Source: Marinobacterium jannaschii DSM 6295 | GTDB taxonomy: Bacteria > Pseudomonadota > Gammaproteobacteria > Pseudomonadales > Balneatricaceae | Direction: 5' to 3' | Assembly: GCF_000620085.1 (NCBI RefSeq) | Contig: NZ_JHVJ01000004.1 | Location: 201,387 to 265,386, forward strand | DNA length: 64,000 bases | Shown: piece after piece, positions 1 through 8,064 of the stretch | How the letters are laid out: each line of letters opens with the position of its first letter | Numbering within the stretch: the stretch's first letter is position 1 | The notes under the pieces: model-generated | Told to the model about the DNA's origin: nothing | The model's database searches: none | What the model saw: only the letters and a program-made list of their open reading frames with translations | Program-made: the position numbers and the translations under genes

Positions 1-1
1 C

Positions 2-1324
2 AACGGTCAACGCTGGGAGATGCAGCTCAAAGGAGGTGGACGCACACCCTATTGCCGCGGCGCGGACGGTCGCGCTGTTTTGCGCTCCAGTATCCGCGAG
101 TTCCTGGCGCAGGAGCTGATGCACGCTTTGCGTGTGCCGACAACACGGTCTTTGAGTTTGTATGTTTCAAAAACCGAAAAGGTAAAACGCCCCTGGTACT
201 CACCGGGCTCGCGCTCGGAGAATCCCGACATGCTGATCTCTGAGGCTGTCGCGATCTCGACACGTGTCGCACCGTCGTTTATCCGCGTTGGCCAGCTCGA
301 GCTTTTCGCTCGTCGGGCCCGTAAAAACGAACACCCGAAAGCGATGGAAGAACTTGAGAAGATAGTGCTGCACCTGATTGATCGTGAGTACGCTGACGTT
401 ATCGATCAGCAGCTGACCACTCCGGAAAAAGTGGTGTTGTTAGCGCGCGAGTTCCGTGGCCGCCTTACGTCTCTGGTGGCGAACTGGATTCGCGTTGGCT
501 TCTGTCAGGGTAATTTCAACAGTGATAACTGTGCAGCGGGTGGCTTTACACTTGATTATGGTCCCTTCGGATTTTGCGATGTCTATAATCCGTATTATCA
601 GCCTTGGACGGGTGGTGGTCATCACTTCTCGTTCATGAACCAGACAAACGCAGCGCAGCGTAACTTCGACTCGTTCTGCTCGGCTTTACGACAGCTGTTG
701 GTATCGCAGCAGGACGCTTTGCTAGCACTTGATGAGATTCAACGTGAATTTCCCGAAGTCATGTACGCGCAAATGGAAACGATGTGGGCTGCCAAACTGG
801 GTCTTGGCACTTTAAACACCGAGTCTCAGAAGGCGCTATACAAGGAAGTACTCGGCGAGCTGGAAGCGCTCATGATGCAGACGCCTGTTGATTACACTAT
901 TTTCTTCCGCGAGCTGTCGTCAATCCCTGACGATATTGGACCACTCAAGAAAAGCTTCTACATTAACTCGTCGCATGATAAAGACGCCGAAGAGATGGAT
1001 CAGCGCTGGGCGGAGTGGCTCGCAAAATGGAAAACGCTTCTCAATAGCACCCATGAGGCGAATGCGACTTCGCCCCGAACCAGCGAGGAAATCTCCAGCC
1101 AGATGAAACGGGTCAACCCAAAATACATTTTGCGAGAGTGGTTTGTAGTGCCAGCTTATCAGCAAGCTGCAGAGGGCAATTACGCGCTACTTCAGGAACT
1201 GCAGGACGTGATGACACAGCCATATGCAGAGCAGTCGAAGGACGTGGAAGATAAATACTATCGGTTGAAACCAGCTGAGTTCTTTGAGGTGGGTGGACTG
1301 TCCCATCTTAGTTGCTCGTCGTGA
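2..1324 (+). CDS. selO: SelO/YdiU-family protein adenylyltransferase (5' end cut by window)
   Basis: The SelO (YdiU, formerly UPF0061) pseudokinase family transfers AMP from ATP to protein Ser/Thr/Tyr and is linked to redox stress. The frame is open from base 2, so the true start lies before the window; about 440 residues are visible, most of a typical member. Near the left edge is the family signature [20 protein letters not shown]. The active-site loop, HGVxNTDN in E. coli YdiU, reads QGNFNSDN here, so the Asn and Asp are kept while the leading His-Gly-Val is not. It is followed by the conserved DYGPFGF. The later stretch [16 protein letters not shown] looks like the longer form of the family. 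No partner gene is visible. The family assignment is firm; activity of this variant is not established. Confidence 0.9.
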   Translation, partial: NGQRWEMQLKGGGRTPYCRGADGRAVLRSSIREFLAQELMHALRVPTTRSLSLYVSKTEKVKRPWYSPGSRSENPDMLISEAVAISTRVAPSFIRVGQLELFARRARKNEHPKAMEELEKIVLHLIDREYADVIDQQLTTPEKVVLLAREFRGRLTSLVANWIRVGFCQGNFNSDNCAAGGFTLDYGPFGFCDVYNPYYQPWTGGGHHFSFMNQTNAAQRNFDSFCSALRQLLVSQQDALLALDEIQREFPEVMYAQMETMWAAKLGLGTLNTESQKALYKEVLGELEALMMQTPVDYTIFFRELSSIPDDIGPLKKSFYINSSHDKDAEEMDQRWAEWLAKWKTLLNSTHEANATSPRTSEEISSQMKRVNPKYILREWFVVPAYQQAAEGNYALLQELQDVMTQPYAEQSKDVEDKYYRLKPAEFFEVGGLSHLSCSS

Positions 1325-1509
1325 TTCTTTGGACTTAAAAAGTACTGCCAGATACAACTTAGCAGTGAATTTTTATGGGTGCCCTTAATGTTCGGAAGCC
1401 AGCTCCGAGGCCGATTGCTTTTTTCTTTCCCTCGGCCTCTGTGGGAACGCATATTTCTCGATGTAGAGTATCGAGGTCTTAATCTACCCCTCTGCCAAGA
1501 CTAATTCCT

Positions 1510-1715
1510 GTGGTTATTCATTTTCTTTACTCGCATAAAGAAAACGGCCAAAAGTGCGCCCCACGACTTGTGGGCTGCGCCATTCCCTGCGCTTGTCGCC
1601 TGCTGCGGGGCGAGCTGGAAACTCCTCGCTGCGCTCGTCAGACACCCAGCCCGCTAAGCCCGCCTCAGCCGCCAATGCTCGGCTGCGTCGAAGGGGATTG
1701 GGGCACTCCGTAGCC
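1510..1715. repeat. Interspersed intergenic repeat-like sequence
   Basis: The segment starts with a TTTTCTTTACTCGCATAAAG-type edge and continues with a GC-rich block. From memory it resembles the long degenerate intergenic repeats of many gammaproteobacterial genomes (edges TTTTCTTTGC...AAAGAAAA followed by CTGCGCTT/CTCGCTGCGCTC motifs). It is open in two frames, but neither translation looks like a protein. There is only one copy in this window, so repeat status is an inference. Confidence 0.35.
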
Positions 1716-1935
1716 TGATATGGAGTGACAGTGCTGTTTGCAAGTTGGAGTAGGATCAACCAATGGTGACTAAAAGAGTTCGGGGGATGTCTTAGCCGAT
1801 AGAGTTATGCGAGGATATACGTCACTTTGATGCTTTTTCACAGAAGGACTCTGGAGCAATGCTTAAGGATTCAAGAAAAATCAAATACTTATCCCTTACC
1901 ATTAAATTCCTGCTCTGTAGATATACATCAAATTG

Positions 1936-1951
1936 ACGCGTTTAAACACGT
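1936..1951. promoter_or_regulatory. Palindromic operator-like site upstream of the dGTPase-like gene
   Basis: ACGCGTTTAAACACGT is palindromic apart from one mismatched pair. It is flanked by two direct copies of AAATTGAC (about 1930-1937 and 1953-1960). It lies 65-80 bases before the ATG at 2017, where a repressor could act on the promoter. No regulator gene is adjacent. Confidence 0.35.
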
Positions 1952-2016
1952 AAAATTGACATATATTTAACTGTTATAAGCCTTCCTCGCAATCTGATAC
2001 ATATAAAGGGAATTAG

Positions 2017-3225
2017 ATGTACGATCAAGAAGTTAAAGATTATGCTCGAGCACAAGAGCAGCTCATCTCAAATTTAGATTATCGTATTTTTGAACACGAT
2101 GATGGGCGCTCAGAAGGGCGTCAGGAACTTATGAGAGACTATGCAAGGGTTTTATATTCATCGTCGTTTAGGCGACTTCAGGGAAAGATGCAGCTGCTAG
2201 GTGTAGATGCAAATAGATTCAATCGAAACCGTCTAACGCATAGTCTTGAAGTGGCTCAGATAGCACGATCTATTGCAATGGATCTAGGACTTGAAAATAC
2301 AGTTGTCAGTGAAACAGCTTCTTTAGCACACGATATCGGAAACCCCCCGTTTGGTCATTATGGGGAGGTGGTTCTAAATGAATTGAGTGCTGGTTGTGGT
2401 GGTTATGAAGGAAACGCTCAAGCGTTTCGTATTCTGCGTACTCTTGAGAAAAAGCACCACAAATATTCTGGTTTAAATCTAACTGTTCGAACTTTGATGG
2501 CAGTTACTAAGTACTTCTTCAATAAAAATAAAAACGACAGGAAATTCCTGTACGATAGTGATTATGATTTTTTGTGTACTGAAATTAATAGGCATGATAT
2601 TTCTATTAAAAAAAGTATCGATGCAGAAATAATGGATCTCGCAGATGAAATAGCGTATGCGGCTCATGATTTAGAAGATGCTCTGAGCTTCGGTATGATC
2701 AGCTTGGGTGAAATGGTCCATGAGTTTAAAATTAGCGAAAAGTATCAAGCGGCTTACTTAACCATGGCTACAATCGCTCAAGAAGTACAGAGTGAAGCGA
2801 TGAATGCTAATAGAATCGGCACCTCTGAGGAGTATGCGATAGTACTCAAAAAAGAGCTAACATCAAAAATTGTTAATACTCTTTGTTCAGATATAGGTCT
2901 TGTTGATGGGCAATTGGGATATAAAAAACACTCAAAGCTAGCTGAGGGCTTAAAGAAGCTACTGTTTAAAGCGATTCTTAGAAAGAAAGATATTCAGCTT
3001 TATGAGCGCCGTGGCGAAAAAATAATAAGAGGATTGTTTGAAGTATATTGCGATGATAAATACAATAAAGATAATGTGTTATTGCCACCTGAGCTGAGAT
3101 GTATCAGTGATTGTAAAACCCGTTTAGTGACAGATTATATATCAGGTATGATGGATTCATATGCCGCTCAGGAATATGAAAAGTACTTTGGTAAAAGCAA
3201 CTTGGAAAAGCTCTACTTTGTCTAG
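2017..3225 (+). CDS. dGTPase-like HD-domain triphosphohydrolase
   Basis: This 402-residue protein matches the deoxyguanosinetriphosphate triphosphohydrolase family, which hydrolyses dNTPs to nucleoside and triphosphate. The HD-domain metal ligands are visible: His75 in RLTHSLEVAQIAR, His105-Asp106 in LAHDIGNPPFGHYGE, and Asp210 in ADEIAYAAHDLEDAL. The family motif YEGNAQAFRIL follows at about residue 130. The start is an ATG with an AAAGGGA ribosome site. Base composition and codon use are clearly more AT-rich than in selO or the genes after 4800, which suggests acquisition. The gene ends 11 bases before an attC-like palindrome. Some dGTPases deplete dNTPs during phage infection; that role here is only a possibility. 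Confidence 0.88.
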   Translation: MYDQEVKDYARAQEQLISNLDYRIFEHDDGRSEGRQELMRDYARVLYSSSFRRLQGKMQLLGVDANRFNRNRLTHSLEVAQIARSIAMDLGLENTVVSETASLAHDIGNPPFGHYGEVVLNELSAGCGGYEGNAQAFRILRTLEKKHHKYSGLNLTVRTLMAVTKYFFNKNKNDRKFLYDSDYDFLCTEINRHDISIKKSIDAEIMDLADEIAYAAHDLEDALSFGMISLGEMVHEFKISEKYQAAYLTMATIAQEVQSEAMNANRIGTSEEYAIVLKKELTSKIVNTLCSDIGLVDGQLGYKKHSKLAEGLKKLLFKAILRKKDIQLYERRGEKIIRGLFEVYCDDKYNKDNVLLPPELRCISDCKTRLVTDYISGMMDSYAAQEYEKYFGKSNLEKLYFV

Positions 3226-3235
3226 CCGTTTCTTA

Positions 3236-3306
3236 TAACAAAGCCATCAAATAGCGTGCAAAAGTTGCGCTGGACTCGCTATGCTCGCCATTTATGGCGA
3301 GCGTTA
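3236..3306 (+). repeat. Integron attC-like palindromic site
   Basis: The left arm (3236-3260, starting TAACAAAGCC) and right arm (3282-3306, ending GGCGAGCGTTA) are imperfect inverted repeats with an about 21-base central spacer, the layout and size of an attC recombination site. The left edge TTATAACA and right edge GCGTTA resemble attC outer boxes, although GTTACAA departs from the consensus GTTRRRY. The right half alone is a perfect 9-bp hairpin, GCTCGCCAT-TT-ATGGCGAGC (3283-3302), so an ordinary stem-loop is the main alternative. No integrase gene is in the window. Confidence 0.45.
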
Positions 3307-3315
3307 CAAGGCTCC

Positions 3316-3639
3316 ATGAAACCAACCAAACAACAAAGAGATCAGCGGCTGCTACAGCTCCTCAAATATGTGGGAATTCCTGCAAGTTTAGTCGTTGCGG
3401 TAACCACCGCTGTGCACGGGCAAGGCTACATCATGTTCATGGTTGTAAGCCTTAGTTTAATGCTTTTGGGAGCGAAGTTTCTTTTCAACAGCAATTCTTA
3501 CAAGTCAGCGCTTGAACAGCACCGGAATGGCACATTTCCGATGTTTCGGTACATATATGGCTTTTGTGTTTTAGGCTGGGCCTTGTTCAGCTTAACTCTC
3601 GGGTTTACAACGACTTGGTTGCTTGATAATGCCTTATAA
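3316..3639 (+). CDS. Small membrane protein, function unknown
   Basis: No family was recognised. From the ATG at 3316 the product has 107 residues, a basic N-terminus (MKPTKQQRDQR) and two or three hydrophobic segments (roughly residues 18-60 and 75-105). An upstream GTG at 3256 would extend the frame by 20 residues, but it lies inside the attC-like palindrome, so the ATG directly after that site is preferred. This is how cassette genes usually begin. CTTATAACA just after the gene (3633-3641) repeats the left edge of the attC-like site (3232-3240), as if marking a decayed cassette end. The gene may belong with the dGTPase-like gene, but shared function cannot be shown. Confidence 0.55.
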   Translation: MKPTKQQRDQRLLQLLKYVGIPASLVVAVTTAVHGQGYIMFMVVSLSLMLLGAKFLFNSNSYKSALEQHRNGTFPMFRYIYGFCVLGWALFSLTLGFTTTWLLDNAL

Positions 3640-3726
3640 CACATATGAGCCACCCCAGAGTCAAGATTAAGAAAAGATAAGTAAGAAAAAGGACACCCAC
3701 AAAATTTGAACTCAACAAATTTACAG

Positions 3727-3757
3727 CCGGGATTTACTGATCTCCATAAAATCCCGG
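3727..3757. terminator. Stem-loop downstream of the small membrane protein
   Basis: CCGGGATTT (3727-3735) pairs perfectly with AAATCCCGG (3749-3757) around a 13-base loop. There is no real T-tract on either strand, so it is only a weak terminator candidate between converging genes. Confidence 0.35.
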
Positions 3758-3886
3758 TAGATGTGTTTTAGATTCAGGGCGATCTACTGGTTGTACAGAT
3801 GGTATTTACCTGATAGCCCCTCTCGCACAGTTATCGATTCAGGCCGTCGAATCGATAGTCTTTCTGCTGATGATCATCGTAAAGCC

Positions 3887-4619
3887 TTACCCCAACTGCC
3901 CTCGAAACCACGCCAGAAACCCTTCCTCCTGCAAATAAAAATGCCCGCCCGGCAGCTGGTGTTGCTGAAATCCAGCGTTACTGTACTCCCGCCACTCACT
4001 GATAGCTGCAAACGGCACTTGGCTATCTGACTCGCCGCCGATCGCGGTAATCGGGCAGGGCAGGGGCTCGGCGGGTTCGAACTGGTATTGATCGTGAATC
4101 TGGAAGTCTGCTCTGACTACCGGTAGCAACAGCTGGCGGAATTCCGGGTTATCGAGAAATTCATCCGGTGTACCGCCCATCTCCTTTAACAACGCAACTA
4201 ATTCAGTTTCCGGCAGGCTGTGGCGTGGCTCGCCTTCGGGTCTGAAGTGGGGGGGCCTTGCGGGCTGATAGCCATAGATGTTGTGGCATAGCCGCGCCTA
4301 TGCGACGGAGTTCCAGTGTCAGTTCCCAGGCGATCAGTGCGCCCAGGCTGTGGCCGAACAGGCTGAAGTTTTTCACGCCTGTTTGGCTGATCTTATCCGC
4401 CAGCTGTTTAGCCAGCGCTCGGGCATCGGTGGCGCAGGGTTCGCTGAAGCGGCCGCCGCGACCGGGGTATTCCACCGGTACCACTTGAACCTCCGATAGC
4501 GCAGCGGGCCAGGTGCGGTACATGGCTGCGGAACCTCCGGCACAGGGCAGGCAGAAGAGGGTGGTTTTGGTTGTTGCAAGCGAAGAGGTCAGGGGAAAAC
4601 AGGCGCGGTTGAGATTCAT
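3887..4619 (-). pseudogene. Type II thioesterase (alpha/beta hydrolase), frameshifted
   Basis: Type II thioesterases clear misloaded carrier proteins in NRPS/PKS pathways such as siderophore synthesis. Two adjacent frames on the minus strand give one family member. Residues from 4619 carry FCLPCAGGSAAMYRTW and the nucleophile motif GHSLG. The continuation in the next frame (3887 to about 4250) carries the Asp (GGESDSQ) and His (PGGHFYL) of the triad. The switch falls in a run of seven G (4249-4255): with six, the protein would read through as ARKAPHF, the usual family sequence. Either the gene is broken, the run is hypervariable, or this is a sequencing error. It is divergent from the TonB receptor over a Fur-type box. 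Confidence 0.75.
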
Positions 4620-4744
4620 AAAGCAGGTCAGGTAGCCGGTGATGGGTTAGTTCTTGAATGCGTGTCTCAATAGAATCAGACACTTAGTCAGCGAAGATTA
4701 AGGTAAAGCAAGTTGCATAAAAGATTGACATTGCACATCTAATC

Positions 4745-4763
4745 GATAATTATTCGCATTCTT
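4745..4763. promoter_or_regulatory. Candidate Fur box
   Basis: GATAATTATTCGCATTCTT matches the 19-bp Fur consensus at 13 positions by eye, with an intact GATAAT half and CATT in the other half. It sits in the AT-rich region between the divergent thioesterase and siderophore receptor genes, the expected place for iron repression of both. Confidence 0.6.
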
Positions 4764-4821
4764 ATTACTATACATTAAATAAAATTAACCCAATAGCGTT
4801 GTAGTTAGGAGTAATCAGCAC

Positions 4822-7179
4822 ATGAAGAAAACGGCGTTGGCCCGCGCAATCGGTCGGGAAACTCAACGGAAAGTAGCCGGTGTCTGGATGGCATCCATGT
4901 TAGCTGCGCCGATGGCGATAGCGGCAGAGGAAGCGACAGAGAATGCTGATACTCAGGTGGTTTACGGAACAGAACTGAGCCGCTACGAGTTTGACGAAGC
5001 GGAGTCCGTAACCGGCTTCAACGCTGATATCGATGAGCTGCCGCGTACCGTGCAGGTACTGCCTGAGCAGCTGATCCTTGACCAGAACGCTAATAATCTG
5101 ACTGATGTGCTGGTTAACGCGGCGGGCGTTACCCGCGCGCACGGTTTCGGTGGCACTGAAGCCCAAGTGAATATCCGTGGTTTCCTGAACAATCATATCT
5201 TTGTTGACGGTAACCCGGTCAGTAACCGTCACAATATCGATGTTGCCAACATCGAGAGTGCTGAAGTGATTCTGGGCCCTGCATCCGTGTTGCACGGTCA
5301 GGTCAGTCCGGGTGGTTTGGTGAATATCATCACCAAGAAGCCTCAGAAAGAGAGCGCTAACTCTATCCAGGCTGAGCTGGATGAACACGGTAAGCGTAAG
5401 CTGACCATCGACAGTACCGGTTCCCTGTCTGATACCCTGCAGTACCGCCTGGTTGTATCCGGCGAAGACTCTGAAACTTTCCGTCAGGTGACTACTACTG
5501 ATGGCACTTTCGATTCCGAGCGCAAGGGCCTGACTGTAGCGCCATCCTTAAGCTACACCCCGGATGAGCAAAATACCTTTACTTTGCGTTTTAGCCATAC
5601 AGAGCAGGAACTGCCAATTGACCGCGGTACTGTGGCAATTGACGATGGCAGCGGTAACCTATCGATCGCAGAACTACCGGTAGAGCGTCGCCTGGGTAGC
5701 GAGTTCGATATCCGTGACAGCAAAGAAGATATGGTTCAGTTCGACTGGGATCATGAACTGGATAACGGTTGGACCAATCGCTTTAAGATTGGTTATTACG
5801 AAAAGACGTTTGATGATTATCAGACACGGCCAAGGTTCGGTACTCTCGGGACACCAGCTGACTTAGATAATGAGACGTTAATCGCTATGGCTGGACTACA
5901 GTCTGGCTCCGTCCAGGCTAACGGTTTGCTGGGACGATTAGCTGATTCGAACATCGATGTTACGGAGAGTGACTTGTTTCTGTCCGATAGCATTACAGGC
6001 GATTACACCCTGGCTGGTATCGACAACACGCTGTATGTCGGTGGAAACTACTACCGACGCAATAAAGAACACAGTGACGGTGTCGGGCTAATTTCAACGC
6101 CAGCCCCATTACAGGGACTAGGGTTGCTGCCATTCATGCCTGACCTCAACATGATTGATATCAACAGTCCAACGCAGAGTGCTAATCGCCGAATTGACCA
6201 GACTGTCGTTAGTCACTCTGATGAGACCGCTGAAGAGTTTGGCCTGTCTGTACAAAACCTGGCGTACCTGACGGATCGCTTGAATGTGTTGTTGGGTCTG
6301 CGTTATGACCGCTACGATCTGGATAAAACCAACACCACTTTCTATAGACCAGGGCCTGTAGATACTTTGGCGGAAAATTCTCTGTCAAAACTATCATCAC
6401 CTGATGTGGTAGATATCGATAGCTCTAACGACAATATCAGTGGCCAGGCGGGTGCGCTGTACCGTCTGACCGATGAGTTATCTGTCTACGCGTCTTACTC
6501 TGAGTCCTTTACTCCGAACTACCCTGACGTAACCGCAGGTGTTGCTTCTTTCACTGGTGATTTGGCTCCGGAAGAAGCCAAGCAGTACGAAGTGGGTGTG
6601 AAGTCCAGCCTGATGGATGACAAGCTGCGTCTGACTGCATCTGTTTACAAGCTGCAACGTAAGAATGTTATGAAGTTCGAAGACTTGGTTGCTCGCCTGA
6701 ATGGCGAAGAGCAAACCAAAGGTGTCGATCTGAGTGCGACCATGCAGTTTGTTCCGGGGCTGAACGTTCTGGCATCTTACTCTTACATGGACACTGAAAT
6801 CGTTGATGACAACGATGCCACGAAGAACAACGAAGGCAACACGCCATTCAGCGTGCCGGATAACAAAGCGCGTGTCTGGGGTTCTTACGAGTTCCAGGGC
6901 GGCAACCTGGCAGGTCTGGGCTTCGGTCTGGGTGCTGAATATGTGGATGAGCGTTTCGGCAACGATGCCAACACCTTCAAGCTGCCTGGCTACACCATCT
7001 ATGATGCGGCGGCCTGGTACTACATTCCGGTTGGCAGCGATAGCAAACTGCGTCTGCAGGCGGGTGTTAAGAACCTGACCGATAAGACCTACTACCCGGC
7101 TAACGGTAGTGGTAATGCCTACCGAATCAACGTCGGCGACCCTCGCACGGTCTACCTGACGGCTCGCCTTGAGTTCTGA
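4822..7179 (+). CDS. TonB-dependent siderophore receptor
   Basis: This 785-residue outer-membrane receptor probably imports a ferric siderophore using TonB energy. It has a signal sequence ending near the AAPMAIAAEE region, a plug domain with ELPRTVQVLPEQLI and VNIRGF, the EVILGPASVLHGQVSPGGLVN segment typical of FhuA/FpvA-type receptors, and a 22-strand-sized barrel ending in a terminal Phe (TARLEF). AGGAG precedes the ATG. A Fur-type box lies about 60 bases upstream, and a strong terminator follows the gene, so it is probably transcribed apart from or at a higher level than the downstream importer. The exact siderophore cannot be read from the sequence. Confidence 0.93.
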   Translation: MKKTALARAIGRETQRKVAGVWMASMLAAPMAIAAEEATENADTQVVYGTELSRYEFDEAESVTGFNADIDELPRTVQVLPEQLILDQNANNLTDVLVNAAGVTRAHGFGGTEAQVNIRGFLNNHIFVDGNPVSNRHNIDVANIESAEVILGPASVLHGQVSPGGLVNIITKKPQKESANSIQAELDEHGKRKLTIDSTGSLSDTLQYRLVVSGEDSETFRQVTTTDGTFDSERKGLTVAPSLSYTPDEQNTFTLRFSHTEQELPIDRGTVAIDDGSGNLSIAELPVERRLGSEFDIRDSKEDMVQFDWDHELDNGWTNRFKIGYYEKTFDDYQTRPRFGTLGTPADLDNETLIAMAGLQSGSVQANGLLGRLADSNIDVTESDLFLSDSITGDYTLAGIDNTLYVGGNYYRRNKEHSDGVGLISTPAPLQGLGLLPFMPDLNMIDINSPTQSANRRIDQTVVSHSDETAEEFGLSVQNLAYLTDRLNVLLGLRYDRYDLDKTNTTFYRPGPVDTLAENSLSKLSSPDVVDIDSSNDNISGQAGALYRLTDELSVYASYSESFTPNYPDVTAGVASFTGDLAPEEAKQYEVGVKSSLMDDKLRLTASVYKLQRKNVMKFEDLVARLNGEEQTKGVDLSATMQFVPGLNVLASYSYMDTEIVDDNDATKNNEGNTPFSVPDNKARVWGSYEFQGGNLAGLGFGLGAEYVDERFGNDANTFKLPGYTIYDAAAWYYIPVGSDSKLRLQAGVKNLTDKTYYPANGSGNAYRINVGDPRTVYLTARLEF

Positions 7180-7204
7180 TTTCAGGGCTAAGTAAGCGAA
7201 AACA

Positions 7205-7231
7205 GCGGCGCCAGCGATGGTGCCGCTTTTT
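7205..7231 (+). terminator. Rho-independent terminator after the receptor gene
   Basis: GCGGCGCCA (7205-7213) pairs with TGGTGCCGC (7218-7226) around a GCGA tetraloop, with one G-U pair, and is followed by five T. It lies just upstream of the importer genes and overlaps the upstream ATG at 7217, which argues against that codon being the ATPase start. Confidence 0.8.
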
Positions 7232-7258
7232 GTGTTTCTGAGATGTGGTTATTTTCTG

Positions 7259-8062
7259 ATGCTGGTTATCGAACAATTAAGCGTTGGTTACAAACGCAAA
7301 CGGATCTTGCAGGATCTCAGCCTGAGCTTTCCTGAAGGCGGCTTTACCGCCTTGCTGGGCGCTAATGGCTGTGGCAAGACCACCCTGTTGCACACCCTGG
7401 CCGGGTTGTTGAAGCCGGAAGCGGGGCAGGTAGTACTGAATGGCGAGCCGCTAAAGTCACTGAGCAGTAAGCAGATCGCCCGTCAGCTGGCGGTGTTGCC
7501 GCAGGTGACGACGGCACCGGCCGGACTGACGGTGCGTGAGTTGGTGATGCAGGGGCGTTTTCCCTGGCAGAACTGGTGGCGGCAGTGGTCGGATGAGGAT
7601 GAGGCGGCCGTGGAGGCGGCGATTGCAGCGACCGGTATCGCTGATTATCTGGATATGCCGCTGGAACAGCTCTCCGGTGGTCAACGCCAGCGCTGCTGGA
7701 TCGCCATGACCCTGGCTCAGGATACGCCGCTACTGCTGCTGGATGAGCCAACTACCTATCTGGATATCTCCCACCAGGTGGAGCTGATGAACCTGATTGC
7801 ATCGCTGCGCCTGAAGGGTAAAACCATCATTGCGGTGCTGCATGACCTGAATCAGGCGGCAACCTATGCCGATCACCTGGTGATGATGAAGGGCGGTAAT
7901 GTCTACGCTCAGGGTGATGTCGACCAGGTGTTTACGCCGCAGAACCTGAAGGCGGTGTTCGATCTGGATGCCCATATCATCAGCGATCCCCACAGCGGTA
8001 ATCCGATCGCAGTGCCGCTGCTGGAAAGCCATCTCTGTTCTGATCTGAAGCAGGTGGGCTAG
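7259..8062 (+). CDS. Siderophore ABC importer ATP-binding protein (FecE/FhuC type)
   Basis: This is the ATPase of an iron-siderophore importer, driving the two FecCD permeases encoded next. From the ATG at 7259 it has 267 residues, typical for the family, with Walker A GANGCGKTT (about 34-42), signature LSGGQRQR (138-145) and Walker B LLLLDEP (158-164). An earlier in-frame ATG at 7217 lies inside a terminator hairpin and adds only poorly conserved sequence, so it was not used. It is followed after two bases by the first permease gene in a tight five-gene run ending with the phosphopantetheinyl transferase. Confidence 0.92.
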   Translation: MLVIEQLSVGYKRKRILQDLSLSFPEGGFTALLGANGCGKTTLLHTLAGLLKPEAGQVVLNGEPLKSLSSKQIARQLAVLPQVTTAPAGLTVRELVMQGRFPWQNWWRQWSDEDEAAVEAAIAATGIADYLDMPLEQLSGGQRQRCWIAMTLAQDTPLLLLDEPTTYLDISHQVELMNLIASLRLKGKTIIAVLHDLNQAATYADHLVMMKGGNVYAQGDVDQVFTPQNLKAVFDLDAHIISDPHSGNPIAVPLLESHLCSDLKQVG

Positions 8063-8064
8063 GG

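Larger units (their letters stand above)
1325..2016. other. Long intergenic region with repeat-like sequence
   Basis: These 692 bases contain no convincing gene. An 8-bp inverted repeat GAGGCCGA (1407-1414) / TCGGCCTC (1432-1439) lies downstream of selO but has no T-tract. Bases 1510-1713 are GC-rich and resemble an interspersed repeat (separate entry). From about 1790 to the dGTPase-like gene the sequence becomes AT-rich and holds the likely promoter and operator of that gene. Confidence 0.6.

Noticed and set aside
1510-1713. 67-residue plus-strand frame in the selO/dGTPase gap
   Set aside because: No ribosome site, low-complexity Cys/Pro/Arg composition, and both strands open; it looks like non-coding repeat sequence.
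1956-1980. TTGACA with TATAAG as a sigma-70 promoter of the dGTPase-like gene
   Set aside because: The spacer would be only 13 bases, too short for a normal promoter.
3256-3315. GTG start extending the small membrane protein
   Set aside because: The extension translates the attC-like palindrome; the ATG at 3316 directly after it is more plausible.
2017-3645. A complete mobile integron or prophage at the dGTPase island
   Set aside because: No integrase, transposase, attachment-site duplication or phage structural gene is visible.
4408-4683. Longer start of the thioesterase from 4683
   Set aside because: It is in another frame from the conserved LFCLPCAGG part and would need a second frameshift; ATG 4619 gives a normal N-terminus.
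7217-7258. Upstream ATG as start of the siderophore importer ATPase
   Set aside because: It lies inside the terminator hairpin of the receptor gene and the extra residues are not family-like; ATG 7259 fits better.
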